Source: Pyrenophora tritici-repentis (lineage: Eukaryota > Ascomycota > Dothideomycetes > Pleosporales > Pleosporaceae). Taken from it: a DNA stretch of 64,000 nt. Each line of letters opens with the position of its first letter. Position 1 is the stretch's first letter. Positions 40,608-51,240 of this stretch are shown piece after piece. Under the pieces are notes generated by a model, which saw nothing but the letters and a program-made list of their open reading frames with translations, searched no databases and was not told the origin of the DNA. Position numbers and translations under genes: made by a program. The stretch is taken from contig NC_089395.1 of the NCBI RefSeq assembly GCF_003171515.1, positions 868,001-932,000 on the forward strand, read 5' to 3'.

Positions 40608-42705
40608 ACGTGTCTGTGCGCGTGATGCCCATAATCGCGTGCCGCACACCCCGCAACATCAACACCAATCCGCCCTTACCACTTCAACCACCCATAACTC
40701 CACAACCATGAGTTGTATCAACGCTGCGATTGAAGCTATTGAATCGCGTGATCCCGGAGATAAATTTACATACTCTGAGGTTGCGCGCCGCTTTGGTGTT
40801 GATCGCTCTACGTTGTCGCGACGCCATCAACAGATCCGGGGCTCAAATGAAGCCAAATCACGTAATCAGCAACTCCTTCACCCACACCAGGAGCTACAGC
40901 TTCTAGAGCACATTGACGAGCTTACTGAGGCTGGCTTACCACCGACGAGGACTATGATCCAGAACTTTGCTAGTGCTATAGCCGGAAGGGCTACCTCCCA
41001 AAGCTGGGTGACGCGCTTCTTTCACCGTCATCCCGACGCGATTATATCACGTTGGTCAACTGGTTTGGACCGCAATCGCCACCGGGCTGATTCTGTATAC
41101 AAGTACGAGTCGTACTTTGATCTACTATCTACTAAAATGGCTCAGCACCATATTCGGGCGCAGGATGTATATAATATGGATGAGAAGGGATTCCTTATTG
41201 GAGTGACGGGGAGGAGTAAGAGAGTGTTTAGTAAGCAGAAATATGAGACTGGGGGCTTTAAGAAAGTGATACAGGACGGCAACAGAGATTGGATCACTGT
41301 TATCGCTGCTATATGTGCTGATGGGAGTACGTTACCGCCCGCGATTATATACGAAGCTACTTCGGGCAACATGTACGCCAGATGGGTTGATGATATCGCA
41401 ATTGACGATCCAGTCTACGTTACCTCAAGTCCCTCAGGGTGGACCAATGATCAGGTAGGCCTGGCATGGCTCGAACAGGTGTTTGATCGCCATACGAAGG
41501 AGAAGGCCGGCAATCACACACGCTTACTCATCCTTGACGGCCATGGGAGTCACGTTACTATGGAGTTTATTGACTATGCGATCGCCCACAATATTATGTT
41601 ACTCATACTACCCCCCATAGTACCCATACGCTGCAGCCACTCGATGTGGTAATGTTCAAACCTCTGGCAGCCGCGTACTCACTCAGCTTGCAGCACTACC
41701 TCCAGGCGAGCCACGGTCTCTTAGCTGTGAGGAAGGATGACTTCTACCGTCTTTTCAAGCCTGCCTGGGACTCCTCTTTCATTAAGAAGCACGCGTTGAA
41801 GGCATTTAAAGCCACTGGGATAGCTCCTATAGATCCCGAAGTAGTACTTAAAAAGTTCCGAAAGTCAACACTAACAGCACCGCCGCCACTAGTGAACGTG
41901 AGTAGAGCTACTATCACGAACCTCATTAATCAGGCCTACGATCCGAGCTCTATTGCGGCCAACAACCTCTCAGAAATACTCCTCCGCCTCCAGGCTGCCA
42001 AAGAGATCGCCGAGTACGAGAAGGACGCACTGCGCGCGGCGCTACACGTTCACCAGAAGCCCCGCAATCGGCACGAACCTCCCCTAGATCTACAGCAGCG
42101 AAAAGCGTTCCATTCAGGGCAGTTTGGTGGTCGCCGTGCAAGCTTCGAGAGGCCCGCTTCAGGCAGCTAGTGAAGGAGAAGGAGAAGGAGAAAGAGCTAC
42201 TTGATAAGATAGAGTTGAAAGAGGCAAAGGAGAACAACAGGATCTATCAACTTAAGATCAAAGAGGCAGCGCGGGCGGCGCGTGAGGAGGCAAAGAAGGT
42301 GCGGGATGAAGCCAAGGCTGTAAAGGCTGCCGAACTTGACGCCAAACGACGCGATCGCGACGCTGCAAAGGCTATACAACAACCCCAATCGGGCAAGCGT
42401 AAGGCTTCAAAGCCCGCTGCAAAGCAACAGCCAAAAAAACGACGCGTGGGTGGTGCTGGCGGTGGCACTCTGGCTGAGGTGGCTGCACCGGCTCCCCCAC
42501 AACAACCACCCGACGCGGCCGGGCCGTCAATACTCCGGCAAAATATAGATAGACAAAGTTGTAGAGCTACGTCTATAGATCAATACACCGGAAAATCTCG
42601 CGATAATAGTTATTGTACGTGGCTGCACAGCCTCAACTTTGCCGTCGTCGCGATATTGGTGGGGTGTGCGGCACGCGATTATGGGCATCACGCGCACAGA
42701 CACGT
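40608..42705 (+). mobile_element. Fot1/pogo-like DNA transposon F
   Basis: 2098 bp with perfect TIRs of at least 45 bp (starting ACGTGTCTGTGCGCGTGATG) and TA at both sides (40606-40607, 42706-42707). It is not RIPed. It is inserted in the Gypsy integrase between the core and the chromodomain. It is a different subfamily from A-E and G in TIR and transposase. Confidence 0.94.
40708..42549 (+). pseudogene. Transposase of element F, two frameshifts
   Basis: Three consecutive frames make one transposase. Frame 1 (ATG 40708 to about 41620) has an HTH near residues 15-50 (RRFGVDRSTLSRRHQQIRG), a CENP-B-type HTH, Asp in YNMDEKGFL, and Asp in LLILDGHGSH. A C-run at about 41609-41614 with six Cs, where seven keep the frame, causes a stop at 41650. 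Frame 2 resumes at QPLDV-VMFKPLAAAYSLSL and runs to 42168. A second one-base loss near 42118 (GGG for GGGG) shifts to frame 3, which is rich in Lys/Glu coiled coil and contains a PKKRRV-type nuclear localisation signal. With the frames joined the spacing is DD35D. The true C-terminal end is unclear because frame 3 stays open through the right TIR. These are homopolymer deletions or sequencing errors. Confidence 0.85.
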
Positions 42706-45700
42706 TATAGGTAGAAGGCTAGGAAGATAGCTTTAAGCTAAGGAGGGAGGTCTAGTTCGTAGGCTATATTGTTAATAACCTAAGTAATCTAGTATAGCCC
42801 TATATTCTTGTGGTCTAGTAACTTAACTAGTCTTTTGGTTTTAATATAGCGGGCGTTTAGTATCACCTAGTTACCTACGTTGAACCGTAGTGCTAGGTAT
42901 TAGTTCGCGTCTGCGAACTCTTTTATCTTGTCTTAAGCCTATAGGATTTATTGTTGTAGGAAGGTGCGCGTTGTGTTAATACGCTAGGCGAGGGCATCAG
43001 CGTTCCGTTGCTGTTAGGCGATAGTAGGGTGGTTGTTAAGGGGGCGCAGAAGGTGAGCGGGCTCTAGTCTAGATCGCGGTTGGCGTCCCTTTATAGCGAG
43101 GAACGGAGATAACCTAGTAGCTGTGCTAATAGCCGAATTAGCTTTAAATTCTACTAAAGGTAATATCTAGGCCTAATCCGTCTGTAGGTAGTTAACGTAC
43201 GCCTTTAGGTATTGTTTGAGATCGGCGTTTGCATTCTCGGTCTAACCGTCGGTTTCTGGGTGATAGGAGGTAGAGAGTTTAGGGTGCGTTCCCACCTGGG
43301 CACACAGGCGATTCCAGAAATATAACGTGAATTAGCGGCCCCGATCTAATATAAGAGTCCTTAGGTATCCTTCCTCTTTCTAGATGTATTCTATAAACTT
43401 GTCAACAACTGTAGGCACCTCTAGGTTTTCTATTGCAATGAACTTCTTTATTTTTTAATAGACGGTCAACCACGACTATAATGTGTTGGTAAGAGTGACC
43501 ACACCAGGTTAACTTAGGCAGTAGGGTGATGAAGTCGATAGATATGTCGTCCTAGTACTAAGTAGGGACAGGCAGCGGGTAAAGCAAACTATATTTAGCG
43601 GTGCGGTTAACCTTAGAGCGTTTACAGGTTAGACAGTTGTTAGTAAAGCGCGCAATTGTGTTCGTTATGCCCTGCTAGTAGTACCACTAGCTTACTTGTT
43701 AGTACGTCGTCGTGCGACCTCCGTAGCCCCCCGGTAGGCTATTGTAGATGTGTGCGATAATCCTCGTACGGAGTTTCTCACTAAAGGGGACGACAAGACG
43801 CCCGTTGCTAATAAATAGCTTGCCGTCGTTGCTAGCTTCTAGGTCGGCTAGTTCTATCTAAATACCTTCTGCTATAAAGTAATGTAGGATACGGCGGTTA
43901 TTAGAAGCGAGGGCTGTCTTTACATCGCGTAGGCGTGGGTTACTAAGGCAGAGTTCTAAGAGGACATCGTTAAGGGGGCGATCGTCGGCTCCTTCGATGT
44001 CGTTATATAGGTCATAGGTGCCCTTTAGGGAGAAGTAGGCTAACCCTACTAATATTATAGAGGTAGATAGTAAAGCGCCTTCGCCGCTCTCTTATATTAG
44101 TGTAAGGATAGAGCCTAGGTTATAAGAATTATCGCCTAGGCATACTCTAGCGAGGCGTACAGCGGCATAGCTACCGCCCTATTAGTTAGAACCTAGGATA
44201 TTCTAGCATTAGTGCTAGACCCGGTCGTCCGTAACTAAGTCTAGCAAGTCTCCTGTCCAGCGGGTAAGGCTGTCGGGTTTAGTACCTCGTTTACTAGGGC
44301 GGTATTGTATGCGAAAGTTAAATTCCTTTAGGAACTTAGCCTAGCGGGCTTGTCGACGATTAAGATTGCATTTAGAGCGGAAGTATTTAAGCCTACAATA
44401 GTCTGTTAGCACTTCTACCGCCTTAGGAACTCTTACGAGTTCTAGCCTCTATTCCTCGAAGGCGCAGACTATAGCGAGGAGCTCCTTGTCGTACAGTATA
44501 TCTCGTAATTACACTTTGTGGGCGACATCTTCTTTAAGAGATAGGCGACTAGCCAGACTAATCCGTCTAGCTAGACCTAGGAGAGCACTGCTGCGTACAC
44601 ATAGTTAGACGCGTTAGTTTCTACGATAGTCTTTAGGTTAGGGTTAAAGTAGGCGAGCACTACGTCGCTACAGAAGGCGACTTTTAGTGCGAGGAAAAAG
44701 CGCTTAGCTTCTTTAGTTATCTTAAATAGCTTAAGGTCGCCCTTAGTAAGATGCGTTAAAGGTTTTGCGATATCCGAGAAACCGCGTATAAATCGGCGGT
44801 AGAAGTTAGCAAAACCTAAAAAGGCTTGTACATCTTTTAGAGATTGCGGAAGCTTCTAGTCTTAAATAGCGCTGACTTTGTCTAGGTCTATTTTAATACC
44901 GTCGGCGGTGATTATGAGCCTAAGGAATTTAACCTCTGTCATTATAAAGTCGGATTTAAGAATGTCTATAGGCAATCTAGCGTCTGCGAGCTAAGAGACT
45001 ACCTATACTAAGTGCTTCTCGTGTTAATCAAGAGTCTTACTAAAGATAATTACATCGTCTAAGTAAGCTATGCAGAACTCATTAAGATATTTGTGTAAGA
45101 CGTCGTTAATGTATGCTTAGAAGGTTCTTAGGCTATTACACATGCCGAAGAGTATAACAGTGTATTAGTATAGTCTATAGGGCGTAATAAAGGCGGAGAG
45201 ATGTTCATATTTTTCTTTAATGCGTATTTTATTAAATACGGCGATCACATCTACCTTAGAGAAGTATCGCGATTTTGAGAGCTTAGCAAGCATGTCCTAG
45301 ATTAGTAGTAAGGCATTTCGGTTCTTAACAGTGTAGGCGTTCAGACCGCGATAGTCGACGCATATGCGGATGCCTCTACCTGGCTTGCGCACAACAAGAA
45401 GGGGTGCGGCCTAGGCGGAAGTGCTGCGTTCGACGTGTCCTTTCTTAATCATGTCGTCCATATAGAGTCTCACCGCTCAGGCTTTATCTTAGGACATTAG
45501 GCGTAGACGCTAAAATAACGGCTTAGGCGGCTAGCTAGTATTATCGAGCTTAAGTTTAATTTTGTATTTAGGGTTACCCTAGAGCTCTAGGAGCCCGTCC
45601 GCTTCTTTAAGGTTAAAGCCTTAGTACAAGGGATAAAGGACCTTAGGTAATTACTTAAGGATTTCTTGTCTTGTTATGTGCGGACGTTCTATCTTATTGC

Positions 45701-48700
45701 GGAACTTCTCGTAATCCTCTAGGAGCACTTTAGCTCCTGCAGCACGTAGGTGCTAAGTGTCCTCTTATTTCTTGTTAGATAGCTCGGCGATGTGGCTAAT
45801 TTTATCGTAAGAGGTGATACAAATGTCCTAGTCGTGACAGACGGCTACCGCGGCTACGCGGCTAGAGATAAAAGCTACATTAATTAGTGGGGGTGCTTTA
45901 AGATAACGAGCAACCTTCTGGCAAGGGTTAAGGACCTAGAGGAGAGGTTGCTTATAGTGCTAGCTGCTCTAAGTGTGACAGGGTTAGTAATCGTAGATAC
46001 AGTTAATTAGACAGTGCTCTAAGTTAAAACTTAGAGACATGTCTTTCTAGTTAACTTAGGGTTTATAGGTTTAGAACTAAGGCGTTCCTAAGATTATTTA
46101 GATACTAGAGAGTTTAGTGATATAGGCTAAGACATCTTTAGTGTGAGTGCTAAATATAACAGTTACCTAGGCTATATAGGTAACGCCTGCCACTAGAGAG
46201 CTATTAGCGAGTTCTAGAGTAGCAGGCTAAGAGAGAGAGATAAGGTCGTATTTATATGCGCGGGCATAAGAAGAATCAATAAAGAGAGAAGCACAACTAG
46301 TGTTACCTATAATTTCGACGTGTTAAGGAGAGGAGCGATAAGAAGAAATAATTCCTTTAAAGACTAATTGCTAGCCTACTAAAGGCTGATACTTATTACC
46401 GCGTATAGCGGCGGCAGCAATAGCTAAGATAGTAATCTAAGATCTAGTCTAGCTCTATTATTTTAAAGCCTTAATACAGTTCGTAATTACCTAGAGGGTT
46501 AGATCTAGGTTAGACTTATCGTTAGAGCTAGCTTCTATAGTAGGGGAAAAGGCTAGGGTTAAAAAATCGTCGACAAAGCAGTTAGGATATAACTCCTCTT
46601 CTTCTTCGCTGTCTTCGACAGAAGGGGCAAGGGGAATTAAAGGGTGTGCTAGTAGTTATACTAGGGGTAGCTTCTTATGCTAGGGAGGTCTCTAGGGGCG
46701 ACTATCGCTAGAGACTAAATATTTTCTAAAGGTTAGGGAGAGGTAGAGGTAACGCTAGCTGCGGCGCCTTTAACCTTAGGGCGGGCTAGCTCTCTAATAG
46801 GTACGCTATTATTAGTAATAGCCTTCTTAAGAGCGTCCTAGACTTTAGGGTACGAGTTAAAAGAGGGGACTAGCTTCTTAGAGCAGTAACCTCTAGTAGC
46901 CTTAAAAGTGTAATTCTTCTTAAGATAGTTAAAATAATATTTTAAGTAATAGAGGACTTTAACCTAGATGTTAGAGCGGCTATAGGGGCTAGATCCTAAG
47001 CTAGATCCACCGTTCCAGGGTCCGTTAGAGGGAGTAGACTTATTGCCGCCTACTCTACCGCCCTCGCTACCTCCTAAACTTTAATTTCCTCTACAGTTGC
47101 TAGTTGTAGTAGCTTATTATAGGTTAGACTATTTAAGGAGACGAAGGGTTTAATAGAAGTTAAGGTAGGTAAAGCTAGACTCTAAGACTTTTATAGCGGT
47201 TATGTCGCGCCACTATATAGGCAGCTAGTTGCGCATAAACTAGATCTTAAGGGTGTTAGGCTAATAAAGGGCTAAGGTGCCAACGTTAAAGCGGGCGATA
47301 TACTTACTTATAGACTCTGTAGGCTTTATAGTATAATTTAAGCTCTTATACTAAGACTAAGCTTCGATGCTAGTGTTTAGCGACTTATAGATAGAGTTAA
47401 GGATAGACTAAGCCTTATTACTATACGCGAACTTAGCTCTAGGTTTAAGGTACCTATGCTAGAGGCATCTAAAAGCCTTGTCCTTAGTCTTCTAGCGGAT
47501 GTAGCTAAGCTTCTTAGTTTCTAAGGCGAACTCGTAGGGATAATTAGCAAACTAATTAGTGACGTCTATCTTCCACTTAAGATAGTCGGCGGAAGTGGTG
47601 CTATTACTAGAGAATGCCTTAGGTTTAGGTTTCTTTAGGCGAGGGTGGCGACGGTGATCGTACTCTTCGTTATTGGAGTATCGATTTTTCGTAGACTAAG
47701 TGCCGCGCTGACCTCGGCGAGAGAGGGCTAGTAGAGGACTGTTGGCATCGTCGCCTTCAAAGTCTAATAAGTCTAGGGGGGAAGGGCCTGTGTGGCTGCG
47801 CCTAGCTAACCTAGAAACCTTAGCTATAGACTGTTTTAGCTTAGCCTAGAGTTCCTTTATATTCTCTAATGTGGCTTAGTAGGCGTCGTGCTCCTGTCGG
47901 TATTTATCCTTGTAGGCCAATTTGCGGGCGGCGAGGTTCTTTGCCTAGTTCTAGGCCTACTAGTAGTCTTCGTAAGCGCTTCCGCGCGCGTCACAAAGCT
48001 CCTTAGTTAGGCGTGCAACTATAGCGACGGAAGACTAAAGTTAGTCTTAGCAGTTCTTAAGGACAGCCTATGTGTTAGCGACGTCGCCCTTATAACTCTT
48101 AAGGATATCTTAGGTTTCTTAATCCTTGCTGTAAAGGTTTTTAATAACCTTGTCTCTTGCGAGAAGCTGTTCGCCTAACTAATCGCTGTGTTTACGCTCG
48201 TTGCTAAGGTCTCTCTATATATCGCGGATTTAATTATATAGTCTGTTTAACGCCTTAGACTAGTTACTATTTATATGTCTAATAGGCGTAGTGTAGAGAG
48301 AATCTTTACGTTAGGGGTTGCCTTGCGCATCGTTCTTCTAGAGGTCGAAAGTGGTCACGTTATCCTCGCGAGGAATGACGTAGGACGTAGAGGGCTGTCG
48401 CTCGAATCGCGCACGCTCGTAGGCGTGTTTCACTAGGGGTTCTAAGGACGCGGTGGGTCTAGGTGAGAGCTACGCTTTAAAAAAATAATTAGTGTCGACT
48501 TCGGCCTAAGACTAGCGCAAGTAGCGGCGTTGCTCGCTTATTAATAAGTAGCGTATGCCTAATAGGCTGCTTAAGTCGGCGCGATAGTCTATAAAGGCTA
48601 CGCCTTTCTTGCGCGTAGTAATTGTGGTTAGAAGCTTGTCGTTAAAGTTGTCGGAAATGTCTAGTAGCTGCTATACACTATCGGTGTGGCTAAGGGAGGG

Positions 48701-49094
48701 GTAGCGTCCTAGAATGCGTACGTTCTTGTCGAAGAGGTTGTTCTTGCTGTGTGCTTAGGGGAGGCCGCTGGCGCGACGCTCTAGGGTTTCTTTAGTCTAG
48801 GAGGTAGGCGCCGTCGCACGCGAAGGCTGTTTAGGGGCTAAGTTCCTGTAGCTCTCGTCTATACGGGAGCGGTTTATAGTTACGGCCGTCTCTCGCATAA
48901 AACGAGGGACGCTAAGGGCAGGATTTTGGTGTTCTGTAGTGCTGGGGCGAGTATCGCGCGATGTCTCCTTAGTGGGGAGTTCCACGATCTTGGGGTGAGG
49001 GGAGTCACGAGCCCTTAGAGGGTTTATGACTTGTTCGACGAGGCGCTTCTCGTGAGGCGCACCGTTAGGCTAGTGTTCAGTGACTGCAATTACG

Positions 49095-49302
49095 TGTAAG
49101 AGTCTCACATAGGTTAGGTATTTAAAACTGTGTTAAATTACAAAGTAATTGCAGTGCAGAGCTTGTAAGAAGCTCTGCGCGGAATATATCTAAGTGGGGG
49201 TGTGCATAGGCCACCAAACAGGTGGCTCGTGCGCGAACATCAAAACAACGCTAAGGCATCTGGCAGGTGGCCTGTGCGGGTCAACGGCCCAAAACCATCA
49301 CA
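49095..49302 (-). repeat. Gypsy 5' LTR (208 bp)
   Basis: Same family as 39970-40177 and 13106-13313, with a few C-to-T differences (TGTAAGAG at the edge). The interior begins to its left at 49094. Confidence 0.88.
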
Positions 49303-49698
49303 GCGCCTCCTTATATATGTCTAACTCACCCTCGCTGTTTAGACAAATAACTAAGATTAAGTAGAGACTTGTTTAGGTTAGAAAGGGAGAATTATACGCA
49401 GACTAGAAAGGAGAAGCTTAAATAGTATAGAAGGATAGATCTTTAATATAGCTTTTAGATGTACTACTTATACCTTACCTTAAAGTTGATTTATTATTAG
49501 AGAGACGAATTTGCGCAGCAGGCCTTAAGGGTTGTTTTAATTCCTATACACTGTCCTTTAAACTAGGAAAGAACATGATTATTAAAGCAAATATAGAAAA
49601 TAGTCTCTACGTAGTGTTATATATTATAGATAGATACTAAGAGATAGTATTTCTAGGCACAGAACTCTATGCACTAGCCCTAGATTTAGAAGTCCTTT
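49303..49698 (+). mobile_element. Copia-3 remnant, left part, RIPed
   Basis: From about 49440 the plus strand reads like the region between protease and integrase of a Copia element (LLERRICAAGLKGCFNSYT). It resumes after the inserted Copia-2 at 55017. The first 140 bases after the Gypsy LTR are not identified. Confidence 0.55.
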
Positions 49699-49915
49699 TG
49701 TCAGATAATAGCACTGTTGAAGATGAGAGCGTACAGACGCTGGGTTAGACTAGCGCGACCCGGCATCTGAGAGAGCCAATCGGATCACAGGAAGGCTTGG
49801 CACCCCCCCAGGTGTGCCTACAACCGTAGACAGAACCAACACACAATCAATCATCAATATTATCACGATCATTACCTATTTCATCAGTATTCCAGATAAG
49901 AGTGAATATCTGACA
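49699..49915 (+). repeat. Copia-2 5' LTR
   Basis: 217 bp, TGTCAGATAATAG...ATATCTGACA, much less RIPed than the interior. Confidence 0.92.
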
Positions 49916-49925
49916 ATTAAGAGTC
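49916..49925 (+). other. Copia-2 primer-binding site, tRNA-Lys(CUU)-like
   Basis: ATTAAGAGTC directly after the 5' LTR, identical to the Copia-1 site and complementary to the anticodon loop GACUCUUAAU of tRNA-Lys(CUU). Confidence 0.65.
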
Positions 49926-49950
49926 TCACTACCTTTACCTAGTTACCAAA

Positions 49951-51237
49951 ATGACCACATTTACCACCCGCGACGCGATCGTGACTTTACGCGACTAGTT
50001 AGACTACACCAGATGGATGCTGCAACTACAAGCGCGTTGCGTAGCGCACAATATTTAGGATAAGATTAACCTAAAATCTACCACTCAGCCCCTACGGGAG
50101 CTAAAAGACATTAGAATCCCAGTATTCGCTGAATACTAAGCAGCTGCTGGCATTGGAGAACCAGAGCGCCTAAGCGAGCTGTCTAGCAGCGGGCAAAAGG
50201 CATTTAAAGAAGATCTTGAGTACTATCGTATGTCGATGGAGCAGTACAAGAGCGACCGACACCGGTACAAAAAGGAGCAATCGAGCTTCCAACATATGAT
50301 AACCTTGATTTAATTAAGCTTGTTACCACACCTACTACGCACATGCTGTCTCCTAGACAAGACATTACGCGAGTGGATTGCTAACCTACAACTGACCGTT
50401 GGGGTTGATGACGAGACTGAGAAAGACCGAGCACGCGAGCGCTATCTTGCGGCCCTATGGCCCATGAGAAGCGCGGCGCAATGGGACACGTGGCTGGCTA
50501 AGTATAACTAAGCCGCAACCCACGCGGAGACGTACAATGTCCCCGAGCTATCCTAGCTTAGCACAACAACAAAAGACTTCCTGGCAGCTGTTAATAAAAC
50601 TGCACCTATATAGGCTACCAATTTTTAGGATAATAGTTGTGGGGCAGTAGGCATGAGCTAGAAGGAGATGATGAAACGGTTCCGAGAGCATATAATGATA
50701 AACTATCCCCTTAGATTAGGGAAGCACAAAGCAGCTATGGCAGCTTACGATAGACTATATAGATTAACTCTTGCTGGCGGTGAATTCGACTAGGAGCTAT
50801 TAGGGACGCCTTATAGTTCGAAATCTGCGCTATCGACAAAAATGAAACCGGGGCAGACCCCGCTAATAACGTACTAGGGACGTCCTCGTAAACAACGCTA
50901 AACTAGGGTAGACCCTAATACCAACGTACAAGCTAGAAGCATAAAGTCCACGCTTAAGGGATCTTTAGAACAAGACTCTTTCACTACTGCTAGAGTGCAA
51001 TGCTAAGCATGTGGACAATATTATAGCATCAGAACATGCTTTTATCTCTACCTAGAGACTGTCCCAGAATAGTGGCAACCTAATAAGACAATAAGCGAGC
51101 TTATTAAGTTCAGACGCATACATGATTCATCGTTTTAAGGGCTAATCCGCGGATAAAGCAGACCCCGTACTCGCACACTAGTGCTGAAGCAATTACATAC
51201 ACCGACCCCAGATCTCTCTCAGTCACTAATCGAATGA
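49951..51237 (+). pseudogene. Copia-2 gag pseudogene
   Basis: Homologue of Copia-1 Gag, 428 codons from ATG 49951 to TGA 51235-51237, shorter than Copia-1 by nine codons. Open blocks include MLPHLLRTCCLLDKTLREWI (50320 on). A zinc-knuckle-like region with Cys residues lies near 51000-51050. Internal stops are TAG or TAA at CAG, CAA or TGG positions. The terminal TGA is not of RIP type and is followed by CTA, as in Copia-1. Confidence 0.85.
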
Positions 51238-51240
51238 CTA
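51235..51240 (+). other. TGA-CTA at the Copia-2 gag-pol junction
   Basis: In frame with gag ATG 49951 and with the downstream protease (residues FILD at 51331). It reads ATC GAA TGA CTA GAA. There is no nearby downstream ATG as in Copia-1, so reinitiation is less likely than readthrough. Confidence 0.7.

Larger units (their letters stand above)
40189..49090 (-). pseudogene. Gypsy gag-pol pseudogene
   Basis: Recognisable pieces on the minus strand: RT box AYLDDVII near 45050-45075; RNase H region about 44300-44700; integrase zinc Cys pair (NCLTCKRSK) near 43610-43650; and after element F a chromodomain-like segment (SRIRRNLVDLYIGERGSLQY then KVE-VGDD) near 40410-40480, which is the usual C-terminal targeting module of chromoviruses. 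Stops are of TAG/TAA RIP type. An open stretch at 48797-48985 is a chance survivor of gag. In a live element the chromodomain would direct insertion into heterochromatin. Confidence 0.75.
39970..49302 (-). mobile_element. Chromodomain-type Gypsy retrotransposon, RIPed
   Basis: Minus-strand element with 208-bp LTRs at both ends (39970-40177 and 49095-49302), interrupted by element F. Reading leftward: gag about 49000-46900, protease/RT/RNase H about 46500-44300, integrase about 43800-42720, and a chromodomain-like tail about 40600-40380. The flanking 5-mers TAAAG and GCGCC do not match, so this is not a clean single insertion. All frames carry RIP stops. Confidence 0.82.

Noticed and set aside
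41600..41650. Programmed ribosomal frameshift in element F
   Set aside because: The site is a pure C run one base short, no slippery heptamer with downstream structure is evident, and a second similar loss occurs 500 bp later; deletion or sequencing error is simpler.
42170..42730. Separate coiled-coil gene downstream of the F transposase
   Set aside because: It is the frame-3 continuation of the same transposase after a one-base loss and has no ATG start (it begins at GTG).
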